Positions 1 to 13,035 of a stretch of DNA of 64,000 bases are shown piece after piece. The DNA is from Gibbula magus (taxonomy: Eukaryota > Mollusca > Gastropoda > Trochida > Trochidae), in NCBI GenBank assembly GCA_936450465.1, contig OW388300.1, forward strand, positions 54,898,035 to 54,962,034, in the 5' to 3' direction. Below the pieces are notes generated by a model. The model ran no database searches. It was not told where the DNA came from and was given only the letters and a program-made list of their open reading frames with translations. Position numbers and translations under genes: made by a program. Within the stretch, counting starts at the first letter, position 1. The number at the start of each line of letters is the position of its first letter.

Positions 1-64
1 GGGTTTGAATTCCGCCAGGGGCTCGGCAACTTTGTCTGCAGTAGAGAACAGCTTTACTTGTGGT
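1..64 (+). repeat. SINE fragment (family 1, internal part)
   Basis: The first bases match 11,020-11,064 of the fuller SINE copy (CCAGGGGC, then ACTTTGTCTGCAGTAGAGAA). The window edge cuts it. It lies in an ARL5 intron. Confidence 0.6.
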
Positions 65-867
65 AAACTGTGATAGTCTTCATTTGCAAAGGAGTTTGAA
101 CTATGATACATCTGGATTAGTTCTGACAAGCAATATAACCTACAGCACATTAAAAAATAATATTACAGTGCTGTTGGACATTTCAAAGTGAACAAACATT
201 CTGATTAACATAGGAAGTTCACATTATACCAGGCATCAGGCAACCACAATGTGGGTCCATGTTAATAGACATATCTCAAGATCAGCCACACCCAACTTTG
301 TGTTACAACTAAATAAACCACTCATCTGTAGTAGACACGGCTCAAGCTAGTGTGCTTTCACTGTATCTCTTTCATGATTATTCAGTCGACACAAACTCAA
401 ATTGAACAGAAAATAAAAATATGAGCATGTTATTAACAGCCCATGGACAGAGAATTAAAGTGCACATCGGTGCAGTGGGTGTGAGGTCGGACCGACCTCT
501 GTCTCCAGGTTATACATGTCACATCAGTTGCTTGTAGACTCCCTGCTGCAGATCCTAATCAAGAAGCACCGGTTCCTGTCTCCTACACCGCCTCTCATAC
601 AGACTCTGATGTAGTCCCCCTCCATGTCTATAAATATAAAATACAAGAAAAGTGTATCCCTCGCCATCTATCAATTATCCTTTTGATTAAGATCTACTTT
701 GTTTATCGAGCTTGACTTTGGTATAGGACACATTTCCTGATGTACACATTGGTCAAAGCTTTGATTGATCAGTGACAGACCTTTGATATTTGACATTTGT
801 ATCTTGTGTTTATCGAGATAACAATAACAGCAACAAAAATAATAGTCCACGGAATTGTACTTCAGTG
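65..867. other. ARL5 intron, no feature seen
   Basis: Intronic, moderately AT-rich. A short GC-richer patch near 480-620 was read in all frames and gave no convincing exon. Confidence 0.5.
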
Positions 868-1092
868 GCGCTACTTAGCACTCCGCGCGACCATATAGGT
901 CCATACTTACCTGTGTTCAGGTATCCATTTAAACAGCTTGGTGAACTGAGTGCAATGTGGATGAAGTGCCTTGCTTAGGGACGCAACACAGTTTGAGACC
1001 AGGTCACATATTTTTGGTGTCTCCACCGGGATTCGAACTCAGGCCTTTGGTGTGAGAGGCCAGCACTGTAACCACTACACCACTGTGTTCCA
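868..1092 (-). repeat. tRNA-derived SINE (family 2), minus strand
   Basis: The reverse strand starts with a tRNA-like head: box A-like GTGGTGTAGTGGTTAC and box B-like GAGTTCGAATCCC near 1029-1085. It is followed by a body shared with a second copy at 14,575-14,805 (CATTTAAACAGCT and GATGAAGTGCCTTGC). Pol III-type internal promoter boxes plus two diverged copies support a SINE family. Confidence 0.8.
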
Positions 1093-1463
1093 TGAGATGA
1101 GGTCATAATTTTAGAGTTGTTCAAGACAATCTCATGTTAAATGCATATCAAGGATACAAGATCTGATCCTATGACCCTTCCATTTTAGCGTCAGAGTGAA
1201 TTGTGCATCCACAGGGCACATTGTGAAGGCTGTGCTCCTGGGCATTCTTATAGATTTTAGGAACCTTGCTGTCTGAATACTGTCTAAGTCTCTTCTCAGT
1301 GAACAAGTCATTCATGCTTACATCTGCAAGCCTGGGAAATAGACAGAGGAACATGCTGATATTCTGTTTAATAAGTAATGCTTTGTGGACTAAGATTTCG
1401 TCTAAGTGCAGTGTGCAAAATAGATATTACATTTATCCTCTCCAAAATAGCAATGCCTCAATG

Positions 1464-1645
1464 AATCTCAGCGTAGTGACACCCATGGTTCGCTAGTTCC
1501 AGCCGATGCTCGCAGGTTTCACCACAATGCATAGCCCCCATGGCGTTGAGCTTTCTACCTGCCATAATACCAGCAGCCGTGAGCGAAATACTCTTAAAAG
1601 CGGTGTTAAACCCCAACTCACCTCCCCTCACCTCCAAAATAGTGA
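1464..1645 (+). repeat. SINE family 1, 3' half
   Basis: Matches 11,097-11,275 closely: CCATGGTTCGCTAGTTCCAG, then CAATGCATAGCC, then AAATACTCTT and GTTAAACCCCAACTCACC. The tRNA-like head is missing, so this is a 5'-truncated copy. Confidence 0.8.
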
Positions 1646-2391
1646 TTAGATGTTGAAACAGCTCAGTACAAGCAGGCTGGACGAGCTGAAAGTGAAGGAA
1701 TCTTGACCAACTGAGCTGGTGTTGATAGATAAGGTCAGGCAGAGGTGAGCTAGGATCATGGGGACTTGCATTCAACTCCCAACCTTCATCTCTGAACTTG
1801 ACTGAGTAGCAATGTCAGTGTTGTTCGTTTAATGGCCAAGATTGAAAATCTCAAAGATTTCCACATATCAGTGGATTACCTGAGTTATTTGATGCAGATG
1901 ATTTATCTCAATACTTGCTGGTTAGAAAAAATCTCTTAAATGAAAAATTTTCGCATGGAAACAAATTTAAAACGTTTCTACATTAATGCATGCAAGAGAC
2001 ACTTGCCTACATCACTCATATATATTCAGTGGTCTTTTGAGGTCACAGGAATACTCCAGTAGTATGGTACTTCCTTGTCACAAACAGGAGCATCCTGCTA
2101 CATGGAAGAAAATCCTGTGATAATTATTTGATTTTGATAGAGGTCGTGGGTTCAACAGTTGTGAAATGTTTACCTGTTTATGACTTAGTAAAAAAAGAGT
2201 AACCCCAAAACTTTGACAGTCAAACTCAAACAGCGCTGATCTGCTTGCACAGTGGTCGATTTCAATATCAATGCATTCTAATGGCTTGTCGATAACAAGA
2301 AAATTATCTTCTTCAATATCCTTATCTCATCTCTTGCAAATTTTAACTATTGAAAAATGTTGTTGAAGATATGTCTAATTGTATGTTTCAG
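1646..2391. other. ARL5 intron, no feature seen
   Basis: AT-rich intron sequence up to the acceptor TTTCAG at 2386-2391. No coding or repeat signal recognised. Confidence 0.5.
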
Positions 2392-5300
2392 CCTGATGAA
2401 CGAGGTGGTGCACACGTCCCCAACTATCGGCAGCAACGTGGAGGAAGTCGTGTGGAAGAATATCCACTTCCTCATGTGGGACATCGGCGGCCAGGAGTCT
2501 CTCCGCTCAGCCTGGAACACTTACTACTCCAACGCAGAGGTCAGTTCTTGATGATGATACAAAATTAAATAATAAAAGTTAATAAAAATAAAATTAATAA
2601 TAAACATTTATACAAGTATTATGAAAATTGAGCTTTTCTCAAGTTACCTTGAAATTCAGAATAGAATATCTCGGCTAAGCCTATTTTTAACCAGTGGCCA
2701 AACTCGGAATACTCAATTTCTTAAAGGTGCATCCATTGTGTTTCATAAAATTTTATTAGGCTTTAATACATTCCGACTCACCATATGTGCTTTTTACAGT
2801 GGAAACAAATTAACTCAGCTTGCATATTCATCCCCAGTCTCCAAATATATCATAATAACTAGTTTCCAATTAATATCAAGTAACATCTGTATGCATGTGC
2901 AAAAATTTACATTCACAGTAGATATATGACCTATTAACCCTTACGTTGCGTATATATATTTTACCATTTTTAGCCCCTGTGGCGGAATTTACAGGCTCGC
3001 AGCTCGCAGCAGTAGTTTGAGCTTATTCACTAACGAGCTCTGCTGGCGGAATTTCCAGGCGGCGATTCCGGTACCGTTTTTACGAAATATACCGCATCTA
3101 CATGGCGAATAAGGACTATATACGGGCGTTCAATACAAATTCAAGTAGCGACACCCGTACACAAATGGCTAATTCACACCCGAAACTTTGAATGAATTTT
3201 CTATGTTTTTTCGTTTTTATTCTATTACTTTCGAAAGATTGTCTTTAATTCGGGCCTCGTAACATCATAAATACGAAACGAAAAAAATTCCATTTATATA
3301 CGGAATTGAAGACAAGATGTCTAGCTTCACAATGATATAAAAATTATTAGAATGCGACCTTTGGTTATAATTCTATAGCTATGTAAAGTTTGTCTTTATT
3401 TCCACCTATAAAATCGTCAATACTTACAACATGTATGCGGCATTGCAAACGGTCGTTCATCGCACTTTTCCAAGAAATCATAATCTCGAACCAGTTGACA
3501 AATAAGCACATGTCAACCCAAATATGGTTATGTTGTTTGACTTTTCAAATAAACGCTAACCTCGAACCATAACTGATGAAAATATGTTGATTAGTTTGTG
3601 TGCCGTTTGGTTTCACATGCCTCTCAGAAAGGTAAAATTGTATCTTTATTTCTGTGAATAAATCTGCGCATTTTATATAGAATAAAAGATTATTCTTTTC
3701 GGTTTATTGTGATATAAAAATTATGAAAATGCATTCAGTATTTTAGCCGTGATATATGTTTTAGAAGTTGTGAAAATCGCCGATTGTTTCAAAATTTATG
3801 AAGTGTAAACATGACCTTTTTCACGGCGCTTGCTGTGTCTTTGCTTGCTGCGCATGCCGCATACATGTTAGCGATTTTTTCCCCCGTCTCGCGAGATGCG
3901 AGGCAGATAGCAGTCTCGGGCGAGGCAAACCCGAGGCAATACAAACACGTGGGTGAAAATAGCCTCAAGCGAATTAATGCTTCGGGGGCTAAGCCCGACA
4001 AAATTGGCCTTTTGTAAAGCTAATTATCAATGCGTTACGGGTCAACAATGCACACGCAATTTGGTGTGAATTTTACTTGATATTTCGACTGGACATTCAC
4101 ACAGACTCGTTATCGTGGCTATCTGCGAGATGTATGTAAACAAGTTTTCATGTGGCGATATACGGACACACTTCGTCTCGCATTTCGCCTGGGGGGCAAA
4201 TATAATTATTACTGACCCGGTAAATACACTTAGTCCAACGTACGGGTCTCGCCAAGGGTTCTAACATTTTTCTCTATGAGCCTCCCGGATAATTCCGTCG
4301 CCCGCATGTTAAGGGTTAAACATGATAATTTTTTCTGTTGTGTATAAGATTTTAAAATTACGTTTGACTCATTGGCTCACGTCAATCGCGATGCATTGTC
4401 CGGTTTTCGATCAGAAATCTCTACTTTTACTTTCATATCGACAATATAGGCTACTAAGTCGACTATCATCAAAATAGGGGTTTTTCGGTAACAATCAGTA
4501 CTTCTCGATGAAGTGACACCATTTATAATGTTACAACACAATGGATGTACCTTTAAAAACTTTTAATTCCTTTTAATTTGTAATTTAGAATTAGTTTGGC
4601 TCTAAATTCTAATTAATTAAACATAATATGTTCATATCACTACAAACATTTCCCAGAATTCATGAGTAGTGAAAACAGTGTCGTGGTAAGATGATGCTAA
4701 GCTCATAAAGATTGTGTAGAACGCTGTGCAGTGTATGTGTGTCCTTGTCTACTTATATCCAGTGATTGATGGTGTTTGTGAGGTCTAGTTAAGGCTAAGA
4801 ACAATGTCAATAGAGATCATAGTCAAAATGATTGATTGGTGAATTATTACTAATGTTTTGTTTTTGTGATTATCTCAAGTGGACTAGAGGTGCTACAATG
4901 GTAGTTTATTTCTTGGAAGGCTGGTTCAATGATTATCCACCTGTTAAGCTTGGACTTGGGGAAACAGTGGAAGAGTGTTGTTATTGATTTAAGATTGAAA
5001 AGAATGCTGGCAAAATGAATGCTTGAAATTTGTGATTTATTCTTGAAACCTTTGAAATAGCTTTGCATTCACAAGTTGTTGACATTTTAAAGTGAAGGAA
5101 GGAAAGCAGAATGATTGGCTTGTTAGGCATAAGATTACAGTTCTTGGATTGAATTGCCAACGATGTCTATGTTAGAGAACTGTTCGAGTTACGTTAGGCT
5201 GTAGCATATCAGGGTTCCTTCGTATTCCTGTTGGCAATCACTTGTAAGTGTCTCCTAGTCCTTGGTTACAAGTGCTTTTTTGTGTCATCATACTTATATT

Positions 5301-6552
5301 ATTGATGCAATAATAATTAAATATTCTTGGAAATGATTTCCTTTTTTAAATCTCAGAAATAGAAATTGTCAAATCTCATTTCAGTTTGTGATCGTAGTGA
5401 TCGACAGCACGGATCGAGAGCGACTGACCATGACAAAAGAGGAACTCACCAAGATGATGCATCATGAGGCAAGCAGACGTACACCTGTCCACCATTTTGT
5501 TTTGTTATTTTAGGCTCCTTTAGGCTTTATTATATAAGCTTTATCATATCCACATTTCAATAGCTCAAGTTTTATCTGTCAGTGCAGTGGTTTGCATGTT
5601 TGGATTTGGATCAAGAGGTCACGGGTTCGAATCCAACCATTTGTCTTCATGATCCTGAAGAAGTTGGTAACAACAGATAGTAACAATAAAAAATATTTTA
5701 GTATCCCAGAAATGTGTTTTTATTTTAAACATTTTACAAAGTTTTCATATTAAGCAAAAGAATTTTAGGTTAAATTTGTGAACAATGTTAATATTTACCT
5801 TGTGCCATTTGATTTCTAATTGTAGTGAATCTCTTTTAAAAAAAACTCCCCAGCAAGCCATATATTTATCTCAAACTGACCCTGTGTTACGTGTATCCAG
5901 GACCTAAAGAAGGCGGCAGTGCTGGTGTTTGCCAACAAGCAGGACATCAAGGGGTGCATGTCCGCCGCCGAGATCTCCCAGCAGCTCTCGCTCACCTCCA
6001 TCAAGGACCACGTCTGGCATATACAGGGGTGCTGTGCTCTCACCGGAGAAGGGTACGTTTACGTTGCATGGGGGCGCTTTGGTGGAAAACATATTTCAGA
6101 GATACAAAGTTAATTGCTAATTGTGCTGGCACGGTCATATATTTACGGTATAATGGCCGAAATGAATCTTGACAAAGTACTAGCCAATAACACTAGTGCA
6201 CCAGATTAGGTTGATGTTACAGGGACGTTATCAAACCCCCGTTGAATCACGATATGTACTGTCCGAGGTATAAGCAATATTTTCATGCACACACTTCGTT
6301 GAATAAATCTGGTATGTATTTAGAATTTTAAAATGAGCTTGAAAATTTTGCTTAGCTTAAAGTGAAACAAATCAAATGGAAAATTATTTTGAAGGCAGGA
6401 AAGTTGTGAACTGAGAATAAATAATGAATCCTTTAGTTTATAGGCTGGGCTGTATCCAAATGATGATGTTATTAGTGATGTGATGATTCTGTATGGTTTG
6501 CAGGTTATATAAGGGGCTAGAATGGATTACAAACCGACTGAGGAAGCGGTGA
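2392..6552 (+). CDS. ARL5: ARL5-type Arf-like small GTPase, C-terminal four coding exons (5' partial)
   Basis: ADP-ribosylation factor-like GTPase of the ARL5 group, which in animals acts at the trans-Golgi in endosome-to-Golgi trafficking. Exons seen: 2392-2539, 5385-5468, 5901-6052 and 6504-6552, ending in TGA at 6550-6552. They join in frame (148+84+152+49 nt). The first begins in mid-codon (phase 2, expected F of FLMNEVVH). Visible motifs are switch [10 protein letters not shown], the G3 motif WDIGGQES, G4 NKQD and G5 CALTGEG; the C-terminus is basic (NRLRKR). The myristoylated N-terminus and P-loop exon(s) must lie before base 1. The donor after 5468 reads GAG/GCAAGC, a GC-AG intron. Family assignment is secure; ARL5A, B or C orthology is not resolved. 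The gene symbol is family level. Confidence 0.95.
2721..4556. mobile_element. TTAA-flanked MITE with nested second element
   Basis: TTAA at 2721-2724 and 4553-4556 bracket 18-bp terminal inverted repeats, AGGTGCATCCATTGTGTT at left and the complement of AGGTACATCCATTGTGTT at right (one mismatch). The outer element (2725-2937 plus 4320-4552) is homologous to 25,834-26,312 and 40,043-40,532, which lack the inner insertion. It lies in an ARL5 intron. TTAA target duplication is typical of piggyBac-type transposition; no transposase is seen. Confidence 0.8.
2938..4315. mobile_element. piggyBac-like non-autonomous element, 1.38 kb, nested in a MITE
   Basis: Flanked by TTAA at 2934-2937 and 4316-4319. 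The ends read CCCTTACGTTGCG and, as reverse complement of the right end, CCCTTAACATGCGGGCG, so the tips are similar inverted repeats beginning CCCTTA as in piggyBac superfamily elements. The two related repeat copies at 26,064 and 40,265 run straight through this point (TTTAAACATTATC), which demonstrates insertion. Internal ORFs are short and resemble no transposase I know. Confidence 0.8.
4557..5384. other. ARL5 intron, no feature seen
   Basis: AT-rich intron up to the acceptor TTTCAG before 5385. Nothing else recognised. Confidence 0.5.
5578..5645 (+). repeat. Solo tRNA-like SINE head (family 1 type)
   Basis: Box A-like GCAGTGGTTTGC and box B GGGTTCGAATCC in the spacing of a tRNA-derived SINE head. 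It resembles the reverse complement of 32,105-32,160 (GGATCAAGATGTCGTGGG). No SINE body follows. It is not a functional tRNA: no acceptor stem or anticodon arm could be folded convincingly. Confidence 0.55.
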
Positions 6553-8450
6553 CAGGGTCCACAACTAGATCAAAGACACTATTTGTAACACAAGGACTAC
6601 TAGTGACATGGGTGTGACCTTGACATTCAGTGACATTAGATTGCCTGGGTCAAGGTCGTCTGGTTTATAGAACAAGGTCACTCAGCATCTTCATCAAAGA
6701 ATCCGTCTGCAGCCAAACATCGGGGAGCTCCTCGACAGGGTGCTTCCAGTTCTACAGACACAGAGTCACCAGCAGCAGTAGGGAGCCTGGTCAACAGAGG
6801 AGCAGAGGATATTTTTAATTAAAAATTTTAAAATGACTTTTAGCATCCCTGACAATATCAAGTGTATACAATCCGATGAATATCCACTATTACCCTGGAT
6901 GCTTCCGCTAGTCTACTTGGCCGATGATTTTTCTAAAACTTTGTCTTGCTCAGAGCCAATCAGATTACACATTAACAGCTGAGCTCTTAGCTTCAACACA
7001 GATAGCGTCTGCAAAACTGAACTGTGAAAGCGAGTTATGATATAAGCCTTTTGATTGGTCGGTTAAACTTTCCACTGTAGACACATGATTAAATATAGGG
7101 CCTAAGGGAGGTAATACACTTGTTGTGGATGCATCCGGGGTACAAGAGGAGATTAATTAGAACAGATACCCTGGAGGTTGTCCTGGATGAGCTATTGTTT
7201 ATCTCTTCAGGATGCAGACTGTACATTTCCACTGGTGCTGTAGATAAGGCATAACAAGCAGGGTATGTTCCGCATCAAGGCACGTATCCTGAACTAATAA
7301 AATATTTGAGTTCATGAAATATTCCTTAAGTCAGCTCATGTTTCTCTCAGCATTGTGAGTTTATTTAATGCTGTAGTGCTTTTCGTGTCATGTGTGCCAG
7401 TGCAAGAGATGCGATGTATGTTGATGTTTTCGAGGATGAGGTTACCCGCCAGTGTTGTCCCTATGCTACGGTTTTAATTGTTTTATCATGCCTGTATATG
7501 TATGCCAAAGAGTCACTTTGAGTTGGTAATTGACTTTGTAGGAAGCTGAATGTTATGTTGAAAATGAATTACAACTTTTAATTTTGATTTGATTTTTAAG
7601 TCTAAGATTCCCTGATACATCTTTGTTTTTACCCATCTCTTTAACTGCAGAATAGCGATGGAAACAACATGTTGACAATACAATAATGACTTCAATTTAC
7701 TTCCATAAGATTATAAATGTATCCGATTTTGAAATATGAGTGAATGGATCTTTTATTTTGAATGCACTTTCAATGGCTTCTGATCTTCATTGTAATATAA
7801 AAAATGTTTTATCATCGTGTAAAAATTGTTTTGTTTGATATTGCTGAGTTTAGTAATTTTGAAATATGTCTACATTAGGAATGATTGGGTCATAATTTTG
7901 ACACGTTTTGATGAACAGGTCAAAATATATTGTTCTTCAACAATGATTTCCAGATTCAGAGTTGAAGGTACACAACACAATTAATTTGTCTAAAGTATCA
8001 TTTAATTACATTTAGTAAATTAATGCTTAGAAAATGTCAAATTAATTACAATGAAAAAAGTATGTTTTTGTGAAGTATTTAAAGCTGTGAATTATGACAT
8101 GTGGGTCCATCTGTCAATCTGTCTGTCTCCTGACTTGTGTTCTCTGAATTTGAATGTATTATTGGACTGTATATAGGCAGTATGTGAAACACACCTCAGG
8201 ATATTCAAACAAACTGGCATTAACGGTAATCAATTTCCCCCTGTAACAACCAATCAGCTCATAAATTCACCTAAAATAGTTTTAAAACAATATGAACGTT
8301 AAAGTAATGCATCAATTTAATTATAGAAAGATAATAAATAAATGAATACTTGTAGACACGTTTATGACGCTTGGTGACTGACTGTAAATGTAAAACTCTT
8401 TGTTGTATTTGAAGTTAAGGTGTTCAAAGGGAGATAACTCTTATAGGACC
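6553..8450. other. ARL5 3' flank / possible 3' UTR
   Basis: Follows the ARL5 stop codon. It is non-coding in all frames. The transcript end cannot be placed from sequence alone: an AATAAAAT occurs near 7297-7304 but is not distinctive in this AT-rich DNA. Confidence 0.4.
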
Positions 8451-8499
8451 AATATACATATACACATTTATTATATACCCATGTAAACTTAAGATAGTA

Positions 8500-9350
8500 A
8501 TACAGGGGTGCAATACGGTTTCCGTGGTCGATTTCTGTATTGCACAGTGAATTCCGTATTGCACGGCTGACGGTTCTACTTTCTCTTAACTTCGGCACCT
8601 CTCGGAATTTTCCGTACTTTTCAATGTTTTTCCAATCAAATCTCCGGAATTTATGTTTTAATAACACTGCTAGTATTTTTTCAGTTGATTAAAGTATAAT
8701 CATGGATTTGGCCTAATATTAACAGCACAAGCAGGGGAAATTTTACTCAAATTATCTTTAACAAGGCAGAAAAGCGCAAAGTGTAAGGGGAATCGAAAGC
8801 ATTGCCGAAAGCTTCACTAGCGATGCTGCGTCACTGTGACGTCACAACCGTTTACTAGTGTGACGTCATGACCATGGTTACGTCATTCGAAAGAAGCACG
8901 ACGGACGGAAGCCTGAATGTTGTTTCTTTTTTTTCAGTTCTTTCTTATTAAATAATAGTAAAGCAAATTTGATGGTTTAATTATGTTACCACACTGAAGA
9001 AAATTTCACTTACAGCTCTATTGGGTTGACAAATGAGAAAATAAAGATATTATTAAGATGTCAAATCGTGAGTCGTGCTGGTCAAGCAACCGTCCGTGTA
9101 TCAATACGCAGCATGTAGCCTCGGTAATTTCTGCAACTTTATTTGTTTACCAATTTGCTAATAAAAAGGGGTATATAATAAATATAGAACATCATACTTG
9201 TGCATTTGGATCGTTTATATTGAACTCGAAGCTGTCATGGAAGCGGAGGAACAACTCGTTCTTCGAACTCGTTGTTCCTCCGCTTCCATGACATCTTCTC
9301 GTTCAATACAAACGATCCAAATGCACAAGTATGATGTTCTATATATGTAT
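8500..9350 (-). mobile_element. Hairpin element with TGACGTCA tail
   Basis: A near-perfect inverted repeat spans about 9165-9350, with arms such as GTGCATTTGGATCGTTTA and its complement. On the minus strand the apex reads ACGAGTTCGAAGAACGAGT, that is CGAG...CGAG in direct orientation. A tail on the lower-coordinate side carries TGACGTCA at 8837-8844 and 8861-8868. The same head-plus-tail layout recurs at 13.0, 18.3, 19.0 and 29.9 kb. A smaller inverted repeat (GTGCAATACGG / CCGTATTGCAC) lies at 8508-8560. Confidence 0.65.
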
Positions 9351-10957
9351 ACCACCTTCAAAAATTTTGTATTGATTGTTAAGACTTATAAAACTGATTT
9401 GAGTATTAGACAATGTTAGTATGGGAAAGGGTAGAGAAAATGTTCACCTGTTGTGTAGATTATCACGGTTGGGGTTGTATTTGCTCACTTCATTTTATAT
9501 GTGCTTCCACAGAAACTTTCTAAATACAAAGAAATTATTCATTTAAATATCACAGAGCTGCAATAGTTTGTATGCAATATGTCATTTGATAAAATACAAT
9601 CATTTTTATTTGCTATCTATAATTTTCTGTTTCTTTAAAGATTTTTGAAATTTCAGTTGTACACTTAATACTTTCAACTTTGTCAGTTTGTCATTGCCAT
9701 ATTTAAGCAGGAAGGTCTTTCAATCTAATTTAAAACAAACAAAGTTTCGATTGGAATGATGCTCCATAGGAGTCACGTCATGTGACCTTCACTCCAGCCA
9801 ATCAGTGACACACACTAATGGACATGATTCCATATGAACACAGAACTCTGATTAGTTTACGACAGGGAGAAGGTCACAAAAAGATAATGAGATATGACAT
9901 TTGTGGAGCAGTACTCGAAATACAGTGAGGTGCAAAATTTTATATTTTAACTCCTGTTATTTCAATGTTGTAAGAATTCTTATTGAGAATTACATGTAAT
10001 GATATGTTCAGCTTTTAGCAAGGATGTATCTGGTATTGTCCCTCATATTATTAAGTAAAATCAGGACATTTTGTGTGCTTATTCTTTACTATAGAAGAAA
10101 TGTAGAGAAATATAACTAGAATAACTTCCCTCATAATTCTGAAAAGTCTTACATTTCTATCTACTTCAGAAGAATATTATTTAGATTCTTGACCACTGAT
10201 TTTAAATTGTGTCATTTTCAAGTTTTACAGACAAATACATGTGTTACTATGATGGTGTAAAATGTCATGAATATTTATGTCTTCATAAGTGAGATGCTAA
10301 AAGAGGCACAGCAGTTTCATTACGGACACACATCCCTTGTATAAAGTTTGAAGCCGAATCACACTGTTCGCAGACTGATGAGAGGTTTTCCCTCCTGTAT
10401 ATATTTTTATGAGAGAATGAGTATTTCAACATACTGTCATAAATATTTCTCCATGTTGTGGATGCTCTTCATAGAGAATAAATATACGTACATAACACAG
10501 GCTTCCTGTTCTCTGTCATTGCTCCGTTTTCTGACAGCTCTTTCTGCTGCACATTCTCTCCCCTAAAAGATTATTCAAGTCAGTGCTTCCCGCATAACCT
10601 CTGTGACAAGTAGAGAGATTTTTCCTGGTTTGTTGCAATCAATTATTTTTATTTTATTTTAAAGACTTGAGTTTCTTCATCTGTGCAATGCACACATATT
10701 TCTTAAAGACAGATGTCAGTCAGAGATGTAAGATTATTTTTAAGTTGAAAGATGAAGTGGTAACTATGTTTAGAATTTGCACCTAGGGGATTTGGCTTTT
10801 ACCAGAGGTAGGGTGGGAAGAAATGACTTTAGTAGTGTAGGGAGAGAATGTCTTCAGCAGGGAAACTGTTTTATATTTCCTTTTGGGTGCAGTTAGTATT
10901 AGAATTCATTGTACTGCTTGGGGTGCATGGTTATTTTTGAGGTTCCGTTCCATTGTA
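9351..10957. other. AT-rich intergenic DNA, nothing recognised
   Basis: No exon-like ORF, RNA gene or repeat structure was identified on either strand. Confidence 0.5.
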
Positions 10958-11275
10958 GGAGCGGGATAGCGCAGTGGTTATCGAGTTCGGCTTCGGATCT
11001 AGAGGACCGGGGTTGGAGTCCCTCCAGGGGCATGACAACTTTGTCTGCAGTAGAGAACTGGTTTACACGCAGTAAGGTTTTGGTGCAATGCTACACTGAA
11101 TTTCAGCGTAGTACCACCCATGGTTCGCTAGTTCCAGCCGATGCTCGCACGTTTTACCGCAATGCATAGCCATATGGCGTTGCGCGCTTTCTCCCTGCCA
11201 TAATACTAGCAGCTGCGATATAAGTGAAATACTCTTGAAAGGGGCGTTAAACCCCAAACTCAACTCCCCTCCATT
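10958..11275 (+). repeat. tRNA-derived SINE family 1, fullest copy
   Basis: The head has box A-like TAGCGCAGTGGTTATCGAG and box B-like GGGGTTGGAGTCCC at about 10,968-11,025. A body with ACTTTGTCTGCAGTAGAGAA and CCATGGTTCGCTAGTTCC follows, then the tail TGAAATACTCTTGAAAGG and GCGTTAAACCCCAA. Other copies in the window: 1464-1645, 19,380-19,622, 31,960-32,160, 34,888-35,126, 42,424-42,480 and 46,672-46,885. The tail resembles those of molluscan SINEs. Confidence 0.85.
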
Positions 11276-12020
11276 CCAATGTATAGCCAGGTGGATGAAT
11301 ACACATTACCGGGTAATTATTTTTGAAAATGACATTTATAACCTGAAACATCTTGTCTCACTTCTCACATATCTAACTTCTCTCATGTACCTCATATTCC
11401 TCAATATTCATCTTCAGTATAAGTGCAGCAACATGCAGAATGACAAGTATGCTCTTTGAGCATAGAATACTAAATACAGAATACAATGCCTGCAGGATCA
11501 ATTCATACTAGCACCATTATCAAGAAAGTGGTACATGAATGTCAGCAAGGAGAATAGTTTGGATGACCTCAGTTGTGAAATAACAATACAGCTGAAGCTC
11601 CAGTAAAATGTCTACAGAGTCCACATACTCATAGTATACTGCACTGATGGAAAATGAGTTTCTTCACAGCTAGAAGATTTACCATCAAAAACTGTTCAAC
11701 AGGATAGTTTACATATGTAGCATGAAGCATTCGAAAAACGACAGCATGAGCTGCACGAGTGATTTGTACATTTCATATATGGGCGTGGCTCCTCAAGAAC
11801 TAGCAATGCTAGAAAGCTCATATTTTGGGATCATGATCTTTGATGATTGGAGACTAAGATGTGTAATAATGATTATTAAATAAGAATGTTATTGCCCTAC
11901 TCCAAAACATAAGGGCGTGGCAGGGCGAAGATCGTTAATCGTGTTTGTTAATTTCACTCCAAGTAATGCTGGGAAACTCGGTATAGTCAGGAGAGTGTAC
12001 GGTCAGGTCTTAGTGAATCA
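11276..12020. other. Intergenic DNA, nothing recognised
   Basis: AT-rich, no coding or repeat structure seen. Confidence 0.5.
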
Positions 12021-12021
12021 C

Positions 12022-12690
12022 TTTTTAGCTCATCAGGCCTGAAAGGCACGATGGGCTTATGGCATGGGATGGCGTCTGTCCATCCATCCGTCCGTCTGTC
12101 TGTAAACTTTTTGCTTTTTCGAATTCTTCTCCAGAACCAATGACTCCAGAGAGCTGAAATTTGATATACATACTCCTTGGCTGAAGGGGATTCTCAATTG
12201 TAGTTTTGGTGACCCTGTGACCCCAAATGTGGGTCACAGGGGTCATAACCTAAAAAGCTATTTTCATCTTCTTCTCCAGAACCAATGACTCCAGAGAGCT
12301 GAAATTTTATGTACAGACTGAAGGGGATTCTAAATTGTAAATTTGGTGACCCTAGAGACCCCAAATGTGGCTCACAGGGGTCATGACCTAAAAAGCTATT
12401 TTCATCTTCTTCTCCAGTCCCACTGAACATAGAGAGCTGACATTTTATGTACAGACTCCTTGACTGAAGGGGATTCTAAATTGTACATTTGGTGACCCTG
12501 TGACCCCAAATAAGGGCCACAGGGGTCACAACCTAAAAAAGCTACTTTCATCTTTTTCTCCAGTCCCAAAAGCTCTAGAAAGCTGAAAAGTTATTACAGA
12601 CTCTTTGGCCAATGGGGATTCTAAATTGTAGATTTGGTAACCTTGTGACCCTAAATATGGATCACAGGGCTCACCACCTAAAAAACTTTT
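12022..12690 (+). repeat. ~148-bp tandem repeat element with GTCCGTCTGTCTG head
   Basis: Starts with TTTTTAGCTCATCAGGCCTG and a CCATCCATCCGTCCGTCTGT stretch, followed by about four diverged ~148-bp units. Each unit contains CTTCTCCAGAACC, GAGAGCTGAAATTT, GGGGATTCTAAATTGTA, TTGGTGACCCTGTGACCCC and CACAGGGGTCA. Related units make up both arms of the foldback at 20,409-23,692. This is probably a non-autonomous repeat with internal tandem structure. No ORF is conserved across units. Confidence 0.75.
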
Positions 12691-13035
12691 GAAATACTGT
12701 TAGCTGTGAACATAATGAGATTTTATGTGCACTTCATTCAGTATAGCACTACATTCAGCTATGAGAAATGCAGTAATTGAGAAAAGAAAGTAACTTTGCA
12801 CCTAATCTTATTCAATACGAGTGTAAAATATATGTTAGCTTAAGAGTAATACTACGTTGTGGACATGTTTAATGTAATCTGTGTGAAATTAGAACTATTG
12901 AATAGCCTGTGAACTGAATTTTGTGACAGGCTGCATAGGAAAAAATTGAAAAGGAGTTAGGAAATGTTTTTTTTTCATTAGATATGTAAACTAAATATGA
13001 CTGGTGATAAAATAAGATATAGAGATTATTACCCG

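Noticed and set aside
5578..5645. tRNA gene
   Set aside because: Box A and B are present, but no cloverleaf with acceptor stem could be folded, and similar heads occur in SINEs here.
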